From NCBI GenBank assembly GCA_038503035.1, contig JAVSML010018901.1, positions 1 to 64,000 of the forward strand: a stretch of 64,000 nucleotides of DNA. Reading direction: 5' to 3'. The first letter of the stretch is position 1; every line of letters starts with the position of its first letter. The DNA comes from Crocodylus rhombifer (Eukaryota; Chordata; Crocodylia; Crocodylidae). Made by a program: the position numbers and the translations under genes. The notes under the pieces are model-generated. The model did no database searches. It was given only the letters and a program-made list of their open reading frames with translations, and was not told where the DNA came from. This document shows, piece by piece, positions 35,051-46,740 of the stretch.

Positions 35051-35470
35051 TATTTCTATCTCCAGCCACTGCTGCTCTAAGAGGCTCTGTTCTGCTCCAC
35101 AACCCCCTTCTCATCCATCTTCAGACAGCAACCTTCATTCACAGCTTGTACTGGACCCAAGGATGCAGGCAAAAAAAAATCCCAAAAAACCCCCACTTAC
35201 ATGGCACATTTAATGCTAGTTGTATGTCAAACAGACCAGGAGCTTGCAATACATTTTCTAAAACTGCCTGTTTATTCCAAAAGGTTGTAAGGGCGGTGGC
35301 TTGGCTCAGCTCTCCAGGTCCAGCTGTCAGCCATGCTGGGTGCAGTATTCAAGCAGAGGCAAGAGTAGAGAAAAGCAGTCATGACAGTCTGTCCCTTCTG
35401 CAACTGACCAGAGGTAAACATGAGCCTTGGCTGTATTTAGAGCAGCCCAGTGGCTACTTCAGTTTGCAGT
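35051..35470. other. Upstream intergenic, nothing recognised
   Basis: Mixed-composition sequence between the microsatellite and a MITE. No gene or repeat supported. Confidence 0.4.
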
Positions 35471-35885
35471 AGGCATATCTACATGTGCTTCTTTTAAGTG
35501 GGCTTAGCCTAAAATCACCATTTTTAAGGCACATTTAGGGTGCGTATCTACAAGTGTGCACCCTTAATGAAACTCCCTGGTGGTTTAAGCCTGAATTTGA
35601 TACCTGCATAAAGCAGGTATCAAATTTAGGCATGAATAGCTAAATCGCATTAGTGCACATGTAGATGCGCTAATGCGCATTAATGTGGTGTGTGTCAATG
35701 GATGCACACTGTGTTAATGTGCATTAGCATGTCTGCGCATGTGCTAATGCAACTTAGCTATTCATGCCTAAATTTAATGTGATTTAACATGCATTACTGT
35801 ATCCACATGTAGATGTACACCTAAATCGCCTTAAGCAAAGGCGCATTAAGTTTAGGCACGCACAAATACACATGTAAACATGTCC
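35471..35885. mobile_element. MITE with long imperfect inverted repeats
   Basis: The left part (AGGCATATCTACATGTG) and the minus-strand reading of the right end (GGACATGTTTACATGTG) match. Further in, the TTTAGGCATGAATAGCTAA (about 35628) and TTAGCTATTCATGCCTAAA (about 35755) stretches are inverted copies. The whole element can therefore fold back. The centre is rich in TGCGCATTA / TAATGCGCA units. No target duplication could be fixed. Confidence 0.65.
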
Positions 35886-37641
35886 CACTGATGGGTAATG
35901 TCACCCTGATCTGGTTGGCCTTATTCACTGCTGTAATATAAGTGTTAAATAAAGGACTATTAGGTCATCAGAGCCTCTTCAGAGCACAAGAGGGCTCTGA
36001 CCACAGCCCCTTCCTTGCACATACTTGGGATGAGGCTTCCTAAACCAAGTAGGGCACTACCCCAGTATTTCCATCTGCCTTGTTAAGACAGCTTTATTGC
36101 CCTTTTTCATGCCTCCATACTGGAGATGAGGATGTGTTACTGTAAGTAAATGCAGTTTCTTTTATTCATGGGTTTGCATTATTACAGGTCTTATTTATTA
36201 GTAGCTAGGAATCAATTAAGACATCAATTTATCAGAAGACTTAAGCACATGACAAATTTTAAGCAATCCCTTTAGGCTAGATTCTCACCAGTTCTCTCTC
36301 ATTCAGACTTCCAAAGAACAGCCTGACTTTCAAAAGCATTCAGCACCCAATAGCTGCCATTGCAACGTGCCCAGATTTCTGGGAACACAGGCATTGCACA
36401 TGCTGAGCTCTTTTGAAAACTTGTCCTGAAAGCATAGTCTCCCACAGGAAGCAGCAGCAGCAAGTGCCATGCCTCTTCTGCATGCACACCCATACTTGTA
36501 ATAACCATGGGAACCAGAACTCCCCCACCTTCCTGGGGTGTGCCCTCAACAGAGCCAGGCTTCAAAGTGGTAAAAATGACTCAGGGCATAAATAGAAAAT
36601 AAGCATGTTCATTCTTATTTGGCTTAACCACCAGCCTTCTCATGCTTACTAGGTGGGTGCTCTTGGTAGACTTAACTTCTGTTCTCAGTAAAAGTAATTT
36701 GCCATGCAACAGTATCCATTACAGAACTGTGTGCAACTGTCCATACACGCCTTTATCTTGGTTGCTTATTTTTACCTTGCAGTGAGGCTTTGCCTGGATT
36801 AGGATTTAAAAACATATTGTTACATTGTGCATGTAAATTCGGTCTAGTGCTGCCTAATCAAGTCTCTGAAACTCAAGGAAAGCAAGTTGTATTTTAGGTT
36901 GTCCTAAATTAGTCAAATTAAAACCTAAAGGGAAGCCCAGGCTTTAACTCAGCCAGCTTAGTTTTTGCTTAAATGAAAGTGCACTGTGTGTCTCTCATGT
37001 CCCCAGTGTAAATTAGAGCAGCCTCATCTACCTCTGCACAAAACATCTATTCTGTGGTCACAGAACAATCAGATTAAATGGTTTATAGTGTTATTATTAA
37101 TCTGCTAAAAGATGTGTGCTTCCCTAAGCAAAATGTCATAGTTTTACTATAACGTACCTAGGTTCCAAGACCATAGAAATACCCATCTGGAAGAGTATCA
37201 GCCCATAAGTACGTTTTAAATGCTTGGCTTTTATCAACACCTGAGAGATTAATCATGAATTTAATCTGAATCAGGAAGAAAGTACACAGTGAGTTACTGA
37301 GATCAGCCTCAGAGAAAAATTTGTCCTGAACCAGAACTCTACACACTATAATTTTGAAAGTAAAGCACACAGGATGAATGGATTTAATAATCCTTGGTCA
37401 TTCTGAGCCAATAAAATAGTTATATTAAAGGATTCCATTTATAAGATACAACAACATGTTGTTCCATTCAAAGTATTGCCAGCAAGGAAAAAGCAGTTAA
37501 AAAAAAAAAAATTCTATTTGCTTTCATCTTTTAGAGTTGGATGCAAACTGAGGAGATAAAGATACATCCCCAGAATAGAAATTCCATGTTTATCAGTTTC
37601 AGGACCACTGAGATTGTGCAAACCTCTGGTGTTCTCTACTA
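35886..37641. other. Upstream intergenic, nothing recognised
   Basis: Unique-looking sequence with a poly(A) run at about 37501-37511. No exon, RNA gene or transposon supported. Confidence 0.45.
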
Positions 37642-38005
37642 CAGGGCTGTCCAGCTGGTGGTCCATGGGCCCCTGCCTAGCCACTGCAACCGCTGCTTCT
37701 GCAGGGGCAGCTGGAGCATTTGGGGCAGGGGCATAAGCACTGACTCCATGGGTGTTCTGGGGCTCAAGCACTCACCCCCCAAAAAATTAACCAGTGCTCA
37801 GCCAGTCCAGTGGCAGCAACAGAAGGGGACTTCTGAGGTGGGGGGCTTACACTGCTCAGACAGCAAGAGACCTATATGTGGCAGGGGTTTGGGGAGCCCG
37901 TATGGTATGCAGTCCCTACAACATGGGACCCCTGCAGTGTGCAGCACAGGGCCCATGACTAAGGCTGCATGCAGCCCCCAGCCACTTTAAAGCGGGACAG
38001 CCCCA
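37642..38005. mobile_element. Non-autonomous hAT element with clear TSD
   Basis: The left end CAGGGCTGTCCAGCTGG mirrors the right end (minus strand TGGGGCTGTCCCGC). Flanks CTCTACTA (37634-37641) and GTCTACTA (38006-38013) agree at 7 of 8 positions. This is a textbook 8-bp hAT duplication. The interior is GC-rich and non-coding. Confidence 0.82.
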
Positions 38006-38013
38006 GTCTACTA

Positions 38014-39309
38014 TACAATCCAAAGGTGCGAGTGCAGCTCAGGCAGACATACCTGAATCTAATAATAGTGGAGGCTGCAGAAGCATGATATTCCACTATC
38101 CCAGCTGCAGTTTTCCAGCTGCAAAAGCCACCCAAGGCCTGGGTAAATTCACTGGCAAGGTAAATTCTTGGGCAAATAGCGCAAATAGCCTGTGCTATTC
38201 AGTGGCTACTATTATTGGTGCCCAAATAAACTAGTTTAAAGCTATCTTAGGTCAAATACATGTGTTCACATTTCTGGACTATAGCAATTGGATGCCAACC
38301 TTTCTGGCAGGTGTACCACAAGTTAAGTCCCATGCCTTTGCTGAGTATCACTCCTATCTCCCTCCACTGTCCCATTGGCTGCTCTGCTTTCTGCTGCCTG
38401 CCCTATATGCCATTGTGCTGCCTGCCCTCTCCCTGATTCGCTGCACTGCACACACAGATGCTGACCATGCCACTTGTGACACTCAGCCTACAAATTGGCC
38501 ACCTAGGATTACAGCATAGACACACAGTAAGAAAAACATGCATTTGAAGGAACACAGATTGTGAGCTACACAAGCAGGCAGGCAGTCCCACTGAAGTCAA
38601 TAGCACTTCTGGCCTTGTTAACATCAAAAATCATAATACCTAGCAATATTGTAATGAGACAAAAACTAGAATGGAAACAGATACAAACAGCAGGTTTATT
38701 CAAACTGTATAACACTATGTAACAGGGAGCAACTGTAGCAGATATGTCCCCAGCTAGGTGAAGACAGCTGATTCTGAGCTTGCTGCAAAGGAGTAGGCAG
38801 TTAGGGACCCATAGGCTGCAAGTGCNNNNNNNNNNCTAACTGCCTAGACCTGGGTAGGCAGCAAGGAAAACACTGCAGAAGGAAACCACTGTTTCTCAAC
38901 CCAGTCAGAGTGCAGAAAGCTGCTTGTGTAAGTTGCTAGTCTTGCCTGGAGTCTGTAGTAGTGGCAGGATAGTGCAGGTTCCTCCTTTCAGTATCTTTTC
39001 CCAGACAGTGGGGGACATGATGGGCAGAATGAAAGAGGAGAAGGTGCAGGAACAAGAAGTCTGCTCATGACCACTGTTGTCCCCAGCCAAGCCTGGCACT
39101 ATACACAGCTGATCCCCACAGCCATCCCTCTGCCCATCAGGTCCAATGAGGTAAGAGGCCAGTTCTGGGGCTTCTGCACATGCCCTAGTCAGACAGGGAC
39201 AGTGGCAGTGGAGGAGAGATTCCCCCTTTCTGCCCTATCATCCAGCATCCCCCACTGTCCCTGTGGCCTGAGGAGCAGTGTGCCACATTCCCCTTTGCTA
39301 AATCCTAGA
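38014..39309. other. Upstream intergenic with an assembly gap
   Basis: Contains ten N at 38826-38835, an assembly gap. Around 38284-38320 the sequence GGATGCCAACCTTTCTGGCA, then GGTGTACCAC, resembles a hAT terminus, but no partner end was found. Otherwise nothing recognised. Confidence 0.4.
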
Positions 39310-39673
39310 TCCACCTCGGCCTGGGTCCAGTGATGTTTAACATGTTTATCAATTATTTGGATGCCTGGTGAAGTCTGTAGATGACACAAAACTAGGAAGA
39401 ACTTTTGTGATGCAATGGAGGAGAGAAGTAGAATGCAAAAAGGTCTGATTGTTTGGAGATCTGTGCTAGAGACAACAGAAAGAAGTTCAGTGCAGACAAG
39501 TTACTACATCTAAAGAAGATTAACCAATGCACAAAATACAGAATGGGAAATAAATGGTTGGGTGCTAGCATTGTTGAGAAAGACTTAGAGGTGCAGGAGG
39601 AAAGGGGGTAGTCACAGACTCAAACTAAGTCAGTAACGTGATCTAGTCACAAAGAAAAAAAACCAAACAAATG

Positions 39674-40263
39674 TACTGTATTGCACGTTGTACAAGTCAA
39701 GGTTTGAAGCCCAATTTTTAACTCTTAAAATTCAACCTCAACTTATACACTGGATCAATGTCCCCTGCAAGCAGGCTCAGCACTTGGCTGGCATGCCCCA
39801 TCCCCTGAGAGTGGGAATGCCCAGCCCCGTCCCTTACAAGTGATACTGGGCTTGGCACTTGGCTGGCAGGACTGGGCTCAGCACTTGGCAGTGCCAGTCG
39901 CAGCGCCCAGAGCTGGGCTGGGCACTCGGCTGGCATGGCCACATCCCTTGAAAGCCGGGCGCTGCTCGCAGAGGATGGGGCCAGGCTCGGTGCTCAGCTG
40001 CTGCAGCCCAGGCAGCACCGCTCACAGGGGATGGGGCCAGGCTCAGCCCCATTACCATCCCCAGCCTGGCCCCAGCCCCTGCAAGTAGCGCCAGACTTGG
40101 TGCTCAGCTGGCACAGCCCCAACTCCTGCGAGCAGCACTGCCTGGGCCTGAATAAAATGTAGGTTGACTTATATACCATGCTTATGAAAATCCTAACTTT
40201 TCACATTGCAAAATTGGGGTCAACCGATACACCATGTCAACCTACACACCGTGAAATACAGTA
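39674..40263. mobile_element. MITE nested in old LINE, TA-flanked (Tc1/mariner-like)
   Basis: The left end is TACTGTATTGCACGTTGTAC. The right end on the minus strand is TACTGTATTTCACGGTGTGT. Both ends include a TA, consistent with a TA target duplication. Inner parts include inverted matches around CCCAATTTTT / AAAATTGGGG. The interior is GC-rich with a repeated GCTCGGCACTTGGCTGGCA-type unit. No transposase. Confidence 0.72.
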
Positions 40264-40290
40264 AATTTGAGCTGTGTTAGATGTAAGACA

Positions 40291-40556
40291 CAGGGGGTGC
40301 ATCTACACATCGCCCTATGGCAATGCTGTTACTGCACCATGTTTAGTACTTCCTTTTGGAAGTACTAAAGCACGGCACAGTAACCGCCTGTACTGCACCG
40401 TGCATGCGACACACAGTTTTCACTGCTACTTCGCCATAGTGGTACACTAAAATGGGGAAGCGTGTCACTATGGTGAAGTAGCTGCCAGTCATGTGTAGAC
40501 TCATGTGATTGCTACGTCACAATACAGCACCATACAGCGACATGTAGACATGCCCA
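40291..40556. mobile_element. Second nested MITE, hAT-like
   Basis: The left end CAGGGGGTGCATCTACACAT, then CG, pairs with the right end on the minus strand TGGGCATGTCTACATGTCG. Flanks GTAAGACA and GGAAGTGA agree at 5 of 8 positions. It resembles the MITE at 35471 in its CTACATGT-type ends. Confidence 0.6.
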
Positions 40557-41030
40557 GGAAGTGATAGTACCACTCCACTCCGTGTTGGTTAGGCCTCAGG
40601 TAGAACTCTGGGTTCCACATTTTAAAAAAAAGATATGAAAAAGCTGGAGAAGGTCCAGAGGTGAGCATCAAAAATGATAAAGCAGTTGCAAGGCAAACTA
40701 TACAAATAAAGGTTGAAAGAACTAGGCATGTTTAGCTTGCAGAAAAAGCAGTTAAGGCAGATCAGGATAGCAGTTTTCAAAGAACTGAAAGGCTGCCATA
40801 AAGAAGCGGGAGAACAACTGTTCTCCCTCCTTGCAAGACATGAAGCAATGGCTTTTAATTGCTGCAAAGCAGTTGTGGATTATAACTCATGAAAAACTTC
40901 TTTAGCATCAGAACAGCAAGGCAGTGACATCCCAGGGAAGTAGGAATGGAACATAAAATTCTTCACAGCCCAATTATACCAGACTGAGACCTGAGGTTGC
41001 TCTCAGCCCAATTCTGTGGATTGGGCAGGA

Positions 41031-41631
41031 GGCATCTGCATCCCAGACCTCTGGACTTATTGTTTTACCAACGTTCATATATTCATGCATATGTTATTGT
41101 CTAAATCTGTTCATGTCAACGTTATTTACCTAAGCTGAAAAGTAAATTTCCATCATGCTTGTATTTATGCTTAATTTGTACCAAACTATAACACTTTATG
41201 GAGAATACCATACGTCCAGCAAACTTACCCAGCAGATGGCGCTCAGAGGGATGGCTATAGAGATTTGGGGGGGTTGTTATAGCCCACCCTGTAGCCACCC
41301 CTCCCAGTGCGGCCGCCACCCACCACACCCCCATCCGCTAGACCAGCCCTGCCCCTCCCCATGTCGGGAAGCCCACTCTTGCCCCATGCACAATTTGGGG
41401 CGGGAGGGGCACATGCCTCCCCCAGGGTGTGCACAGCAGCAGAGAACCACCCAACTGTAACAGGGGGCCTTCTCAGGGCCAATTTCCCTGTGGCCCGCCT
41501 ACCTGTTTCTTAGCTAACCACCTGCCTTCTCACCCACCATGCCTTAATGATAATTATTTAATTGATCTTAATAAAGTCGGAGAATGCCCATTTCTTGCCC
41601 CGATGCAAGGGTGTACTATATGTGGCTCCAT
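41031..41631. other. Upstream intergenic, nothing recognised
   Basis: AT-rich, then a GC-rich patch around 41270-41480. No confident feature. Confidence 0.4.
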
Positions 41632-44600
41632 TCCATAGATTTCATAGACATTAGGGCTGGAAGGAACCTCAGAAGAACATCGATTCCAGCCCCCCACCCA
41701 AAGGGCAGGAAGTCAGCTGGGGTCATAGGGTCCCAGCAAGATAAGCATCTGACTTACCCTTGAAGGTGTTAAATGTAGGTGTTTGAACCACCTCCGATGA
41801 CAGGCTGTTCCATACCTTGGGGGCTCGGACAGTAAAGAAATTCTTCCTTATGTCCAGCTTGAAACGGTCTTGCAGTAGTTTATAACCATTTGACCTCATC
41901 ATCCCTTGGGGCACTCTGGTGAACAAACGTTCCCCCAGATACTGGTGGTCACCCCTGATGAACTTATAGCTGGCCATCAGATCATCCCTGAGCCTGCACT
42001 TTTCCAGGGTAAAGAGCCCCATGGCTCTCAGCCTGTTGTCGTAAGATCTGTTTTCCTGACCTCTGATCATGCGCGTGGCTCTTCTCCGCACTCTCTCTCA
42101 AGCTTCTCCACATCCTTTTTGAATTGTACGGCCCAAAACTGATGCAATACTCCAGCTGCGGCCTCACCAAGCCCGAGTACAAGGGGAGAACGACATCCCG
42201 GGACTTCTCTTCTCCCTTGTCCAGGTGATAGGTCACCTGGTCGTAAAAGAAAATGAGATTGGTCAAGCAAGACCTACCCACAACAAACCCACGCTGGCTA
42301 TCCCTCAGGATGTTGGCGTTGGCCAGGCCATTAAGGATGGCCTCTTTAATAAACTTTTCTATGACCTTCCCCAGGACAGAGGTCAGGCTGATGGGCCTCT
42401 AGTTAGCCGGATCCACTTTCCTCCCTTTCTTGAAGATAGGTACCACACTTGCCTTCTTCCAGTCTTCGGGCACTACACCAGAGCGCCAGGAGTTTTCAAA
42501 GATCCGTGCCAGAGGCTGGGCTATGATGCTTGCCAGCTCCTTGAGTACCCTGGGGTATAAATTGTCAGGGCCGGCTGACTCGACAGTATCCAGCCTCTCA
42601 AGGTGTTCCTTTATGAGGTCAGCATTGATGGAGGGCAGGGGATCTCCCTCACCCTGAACTCCCTGTCCCGTAGTGGGCACGGGTGTCCCATGGGACTGAT
42701 GAAAGACTGACGAAAAGTACCTATTTAATAGGTTGTCTTTTTCCTAGGCATCAGTTGTCCCATCTGGTTTAGCAGGGGTCCAATGTTGCCTTTGCTTTTC
42801 CTCCGGCTTCCCACATATCTAAAAAAGGACTTTTTATCGTCCTTGATACTTGAAGCTAGTTGGGGTTCAGCTGCAGCCTTGGCTTTCCTGGTTTGCTCCC
42901 TGTGGGACCAGACCAGTGCAGAATAATCCTCCTTGGAGGTGAATCCCATGCTCCATCCTTTGTAGGCCTTTCTTTTTAGCCTCAGGAGGTCTGCTAGGTC
43001 CCTAGAGAGCCAGGGGGGCTGCTGTGCCCTCTTGCTGCCTTTCCTCTGAGATGAAATAGACTTAGCTTGTGCATTGAGGATCACTCCCTTAAGGAGCAAC
43101 CACTCTTCTTGAACTCCCCTCTCCCTGGGGTCATGGTCCCTTAGGACCTGACTGACAAGCCTCCTGAACTTGTCAAGGAGTTCTGTGTTGCTGACTGACT
43201 TGCCGGCTTTATGGTGGACGGTGAAGGTGATCAGCTCGTGGTCGCTGACACCCAGCCTCCCATTGATCACTAGGTCACCAATTAGGTCATCCCCAGTAGC
43301 CAGTACCAGGTCGAGCAGCGCTTTGTCTCTTGTTGGCCCATAGACTTCTTGAGTCAGGTAGAGGTCATCCACGCATGATAAAAAGCTTTGCAACCCTTTA
43401 GCCCTACTCCCAAATCCTTGTAGTGCCTCATGACCCAGCTGAGAGCACTCCAAGCCATGTCATTGTTGCCCACATGAATAAGGAGCATGGGATAGTGGTC
43501 TGTGGGCTGGAGAAGCTTAGGGATCTTCTCCACAGTGTCTCAGATGTGGGCCCTTGGGAAGCTGCAGGCTTCCCGGGCTAAGGGGTCAGAGCGGGAGATT
43601 ACCCCCTCAGTCCCCCACAGGATGGAGTCTCCCACAACAAACACTTCACGTTCTGTCTTTGGGAGAGCGGGGGTAGTAGCTGCAGTTGAGCCTGTCTTGC
43701 CTGCTGGGGCTGCAAGAGATTCATACCTGTTGCTAAGCTCCGGTGAGGCAGGGGCCTTGGTGCAGTGGGACTTAGGGCCCTTGACCACCTTAGTCCATCC
43801 CCTTGACCTGACAGAGCCCTCCCTTGTCCTGGAGTGAGACCATGGTCTACCCTTCAGCTACCGGGGGAGAAGGGCCTGGCAGTAGGAGTCTATCTCCTAC
43901 TCGCAGTCCCTGACAGCACGCAGTCTCTGGACTGTGGCCTGGAGCTCCTCCAGCTGGCGTGCCAGAGACCCCAAAAAGGAGCAGACCTCACAAGGGGAGG
44001 TAGCCATGCTCCCGGGCCCCAGAGCCTGAAAAAGGGATAGGCAGCCCCCGCAACCAAGAGCCAGGGGCTCCGTCTGCGTGGAGCCTGGAACCATGGGCTC
44101 CATCTGGGTGGCCACCTCTGAGGTGCCGGGGGGGAAAGGAGCAGACCCCTCAGAGACCCTCAGGGTGTGATGAGTGCCCATCCGCGACATGCTGCTGGGA
44201 GGTAGGCTGGGCCCTCCCGCACACCCTCCTGCATGAACTCTGCCCTAACTCACATGCCAGCAGACAAGCATGCCTGTTTGCGCAGCCTGTTTATGTGGTT
44301 TACTGGGGGACTGGGCGAAGTAGGGGCCTGGGCATGGCGAGACCCAGCCCAGATCCCACTCAGCCTTCTCCTCCCACTCTCTAGGGGTTAACCCCCTCCC
44401 ACTATGGGCCCCGCTTACCCTTGGCTGTGCTGGGGGTCAGCGGGGGGCTCCTTGGCTGCTGGGGAGTTTCTGGGAGGCTTCAGGGGAGCGGGGGCATAGC
44501 AGGCTTTCACCCACACATCTCTCGCTACTCCAGGAGCCTAACTGAGGTTTTGCTGTTGGCGGGCCCTTTTAAACTGCGCATGTGCAGTTGGCCCACTGTC

Positions 44601-45060
44601 CACAAAGCTACTCTTGGGCTGGGAGGGCCCTGCCTCATTGGAGAAGGACTGGTAAATAACTTCCCCTACCTCTCTCTCTCCCTGGGGGACTGGGTCAAGT
44701 AGGGGCCTGGGTAGGGCAAGACACAGCCCAGCTCCCACTCAGCCACCTCCTCCTCCCACTCTCTAGGGGTTAACCCCGTCCCACCACAGGCCTTGCTTAT
44801 CTCAGGCTGTGCTGGGGGTCAGCAGGGGCTCTGCGGATGCTGAGGGGTCTCTGGGGGGCTTTGGGAGAACTGGGGTGCAGCGGACTTTCACCTTTGCGTC
44901 TCTCGCCACTCCCAGAGCCTCCCCTACACCACACCCCAAGCCTCATAAATGGCATCCAGATGTTCTCAACAGTCACCAGCCTCACGCTGGGCCCCAGACT
45001 TCTCCGATCAGGACCCCTCTAAGATGCCTCCATTCCGGTGGCCTAATCCACCTTCATCCT
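41632..45060 (-). mobile_element. Long CR1 LINE with ORF1 and 5' region, two internal deletions
   Basis: From 3' to 5' on the minus strand: 3' tail (41632); RT C-terminus (MIRGQENRSYDNRLRAMG); a junction at 42207/42208 where DKGEE is joined in frame to KSRDVVLPLY, removing the whole catalytic core; RT fingers to about 42720; endonuclease C-terminus (GVSDHELITF, 42725-43400); then directly ORF1. ORF1 shows FVVGDSILWGTEG, the GDS nucleophile motif of an SGNH esterase, and GNNDMAWSALSWVM (43440-43790). It also has an N-terminal part with CxxC-like Cys and a likely short coiled coil (QLEELQATVQRLRAV, about 43905-43950). The N-terminal endonuclease and the esterase C-terminus are missing. The GC-rich 5' region carries a tandem repeat. 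Confidence 0.85.
44304..44930. repeat. 379-bp tandem repeat in the CR1 5' region
   Basis: TAGGGGCCTGGG at 44321 recurs at 44700, giving a period of 379 bp. The blocks CTCTAGGGGTTAACCCC, GTGCTGGGGGTCAGC, GGACTTTCACC-like and CTCTCGCYACTCC repeat in the same order. The first unit is complete (44304-44682) and the second is partial, diverging near 44930. By position upstream of ORF1 it would be the 5' UTR/promoter of this CR1. Confidence 0.75.
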
Positions 45061-45940
45061 GGGCAGCATAGCTCCCTGAACTGCTTCCCCTTCTGGGTAT
45101 GGTACCTCCCCCCCCCCCGGGACCTTTGGCTACTAGCCCTGGCCCACCTCCAGGCCAGTTGGAGCCCCAGGCCCTCAGCTCTTGGGCGTTCCTCATGGTG
45201 GGGCCCTGGCCCTTTAACCCTTCTGGTTCTGGCCCCAGCATTGATCAGTCAGGGGATGTCCAGACAGGTGCGAGTCTATGGCCCCACTCTCTCTCTCTGG
45301 AGTTCCACCTTCCAGACCCTACAAAGTGGGGAACCCACCCGGTTGTGGTGGCTAGGGGTTAAGGTGCCCCAACCCGCCTTTCACCAGGGTGGTAACTGGC
45401 GTGGCATTTTCTGGGGGCTCCTGCGCCACTGAGAGCCCCACCAGGCCACCCACTCCCAGCAGAGTGCAGTTTTAGGTCATGCCCAGGACCAGGAGCCTTC
45501 TAACCATCCTCTACAGCTCCCCCCTTACCTCCAGATGATACCAGCAGCTCTGCAGCCAGGCTATGTTGTTGCCTGGCTTCCCAGCAGCAAATTGCCCTGT
45601 TTATATGGGCAGCCCTGAATCTAAAATGGCTGCCCTAATCAGGCACCTGCTGGCTGCTGCCTTCTGGCCCCTTAAAGTGCACAAACAGTGCCCTGCCACA
45701 CCACCCTTCCTACCTCACCGTGCCCCTGATGAGCCGCTTGGGGGGGTCTCCTTTACTGCCCCCCATGCCCCTTCCCTCACCTAGGCCTCTTCCCCACCAC
45801 AGACTTACCAGCAGGATGCTACTCTCCAAGCTGCCCAGCTGCATTCCTGTAAATCAGCTATCAGATCAGTATCGGCTGATATGGCTGTTTAATAATCAAC
45901 CATCAATATCAGCCAAGAAAATCTTATCAGTGCACTCCTA
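45061..45940. repeat. GC-rich sequence ending in a hAT-like terminus
   Basis: Probably more CR1 5' region or another element, with a poly-C run at about 45107-45118. The last 95 bp (about 45845-45940) alternate GATCAGTATCGGCTGATA-like units and end ATCAGTGCACTCCTA. This resembles the TATCGGTGCA-type hAT terminus. No left partner found. Confidence 0.4.
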
Positions 45941-46621
45941 CTAACTGAGGTTATTCTGTTCCTCTAAGATCTCTTATTTAACAAATGGTCAGCAAAAGCA
46001 CATGCCTCTCATCCCAGAAGTATAAAACCAATTTATTTAGGAAATTGCCTGTTCAAATTTTAATCTGCACCTAGAGATAACTCTAGGATAAGGGACCTCA
46101 GTACATATTTTATTATTGAGCTACACTGAACGTATACTTTAAAATATAAAAAATAAAGTCACCCAATATTCTTTGATATGCAAAGGCAACTGTATGTGAA
46201 CATCAAAATTATGATCACATGGAAACTGAGTGATTTCTTTGAGAAGTGGGATTCTAGAAGAAGAAGAAATTAAAGAAAGAATACCAATACTTTTTAATAA
46301 GGAAGTTTTTAAATTTGATTGCCATATCTACAAGGTATAAAATGCTTACTATGAGAAAGAAAAATTAGGAGAGGTGAAAAATGAACACTAAATTTGCAAA
46401 TTGTACAAGTCAAATACATTCTAGCCTTCAAGATTTAAAGTCTAACCTTCCTTCAGGTTTTGTGTCAAAATTAAGTCATTGACCATTTGATTTCTGTATT
46501 TCAATATAAAGAAAGGAAGTTTCATTATAGTGACTATTACACCATTTTATAACTTGCACCCAAGACAATTAAACAAATTGACAGTGGAGATTTATGAAAC
46601 AATAATTTTGATCTTCAATAA
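45941..46621. other. Intergenic, AT-rich, nothing recognised
   Basis: No coding, RNA or transposon feature was recognised. Confidence 0.45.
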
Positions 46622-46740
46622 ATTTGAAGGAAGTTCCAGATGACTGAGGAAAAGTAATAGTACAATAGCATTTAAAAAGGGTGATGGGATGGCAAGAGAA
46701 GGCTGGTTAATTTGACATCAGTCCCCAACAGTCCCTCTTT
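46622..46740 (+). mobile_element. Short old CR1-like RT fragment
   Basis: Plus-strand remnants equivalent to EVPDDW, then IFKKG, then RLVNLTSVP of CR1 RT fingers, with frameshifts. A tiny fossil. Confidence 0.55.

Larger units (their letters stand above)
39310..41030 (+). mobile_element. Ancient CR1-like LINE split by two MITEs
   Basis: The plus strand reads LGPVMFNMFINYLD and SVDDTKLGR (about 39318-39400), the RT palm of an old CR1 relative. After the two MITEs the LINE resumes with VIVPLHSVLVRPQVELW (about 40563-40612). Decayed C-terminal sequence follows (SLQKKQLRQIRIAVFKEL, then LLARHEAM) to about 41030. LINE pieces are 39310-39673, 40264-40290 and 40557-41030. Many stops; long dead. Confidence 0.75.

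Noticed and set aside
38826..38835. Ten ambiguous bases
   Set aside because: An assembly gap, not a biological feature. The true gap length is unknown.
45563..45784. Possible gene in a 73-codon frame downstream of the CR1 5' region
   Set aside because: No motif, and the sequence is GC-rich repeat-like. Frames overlap.
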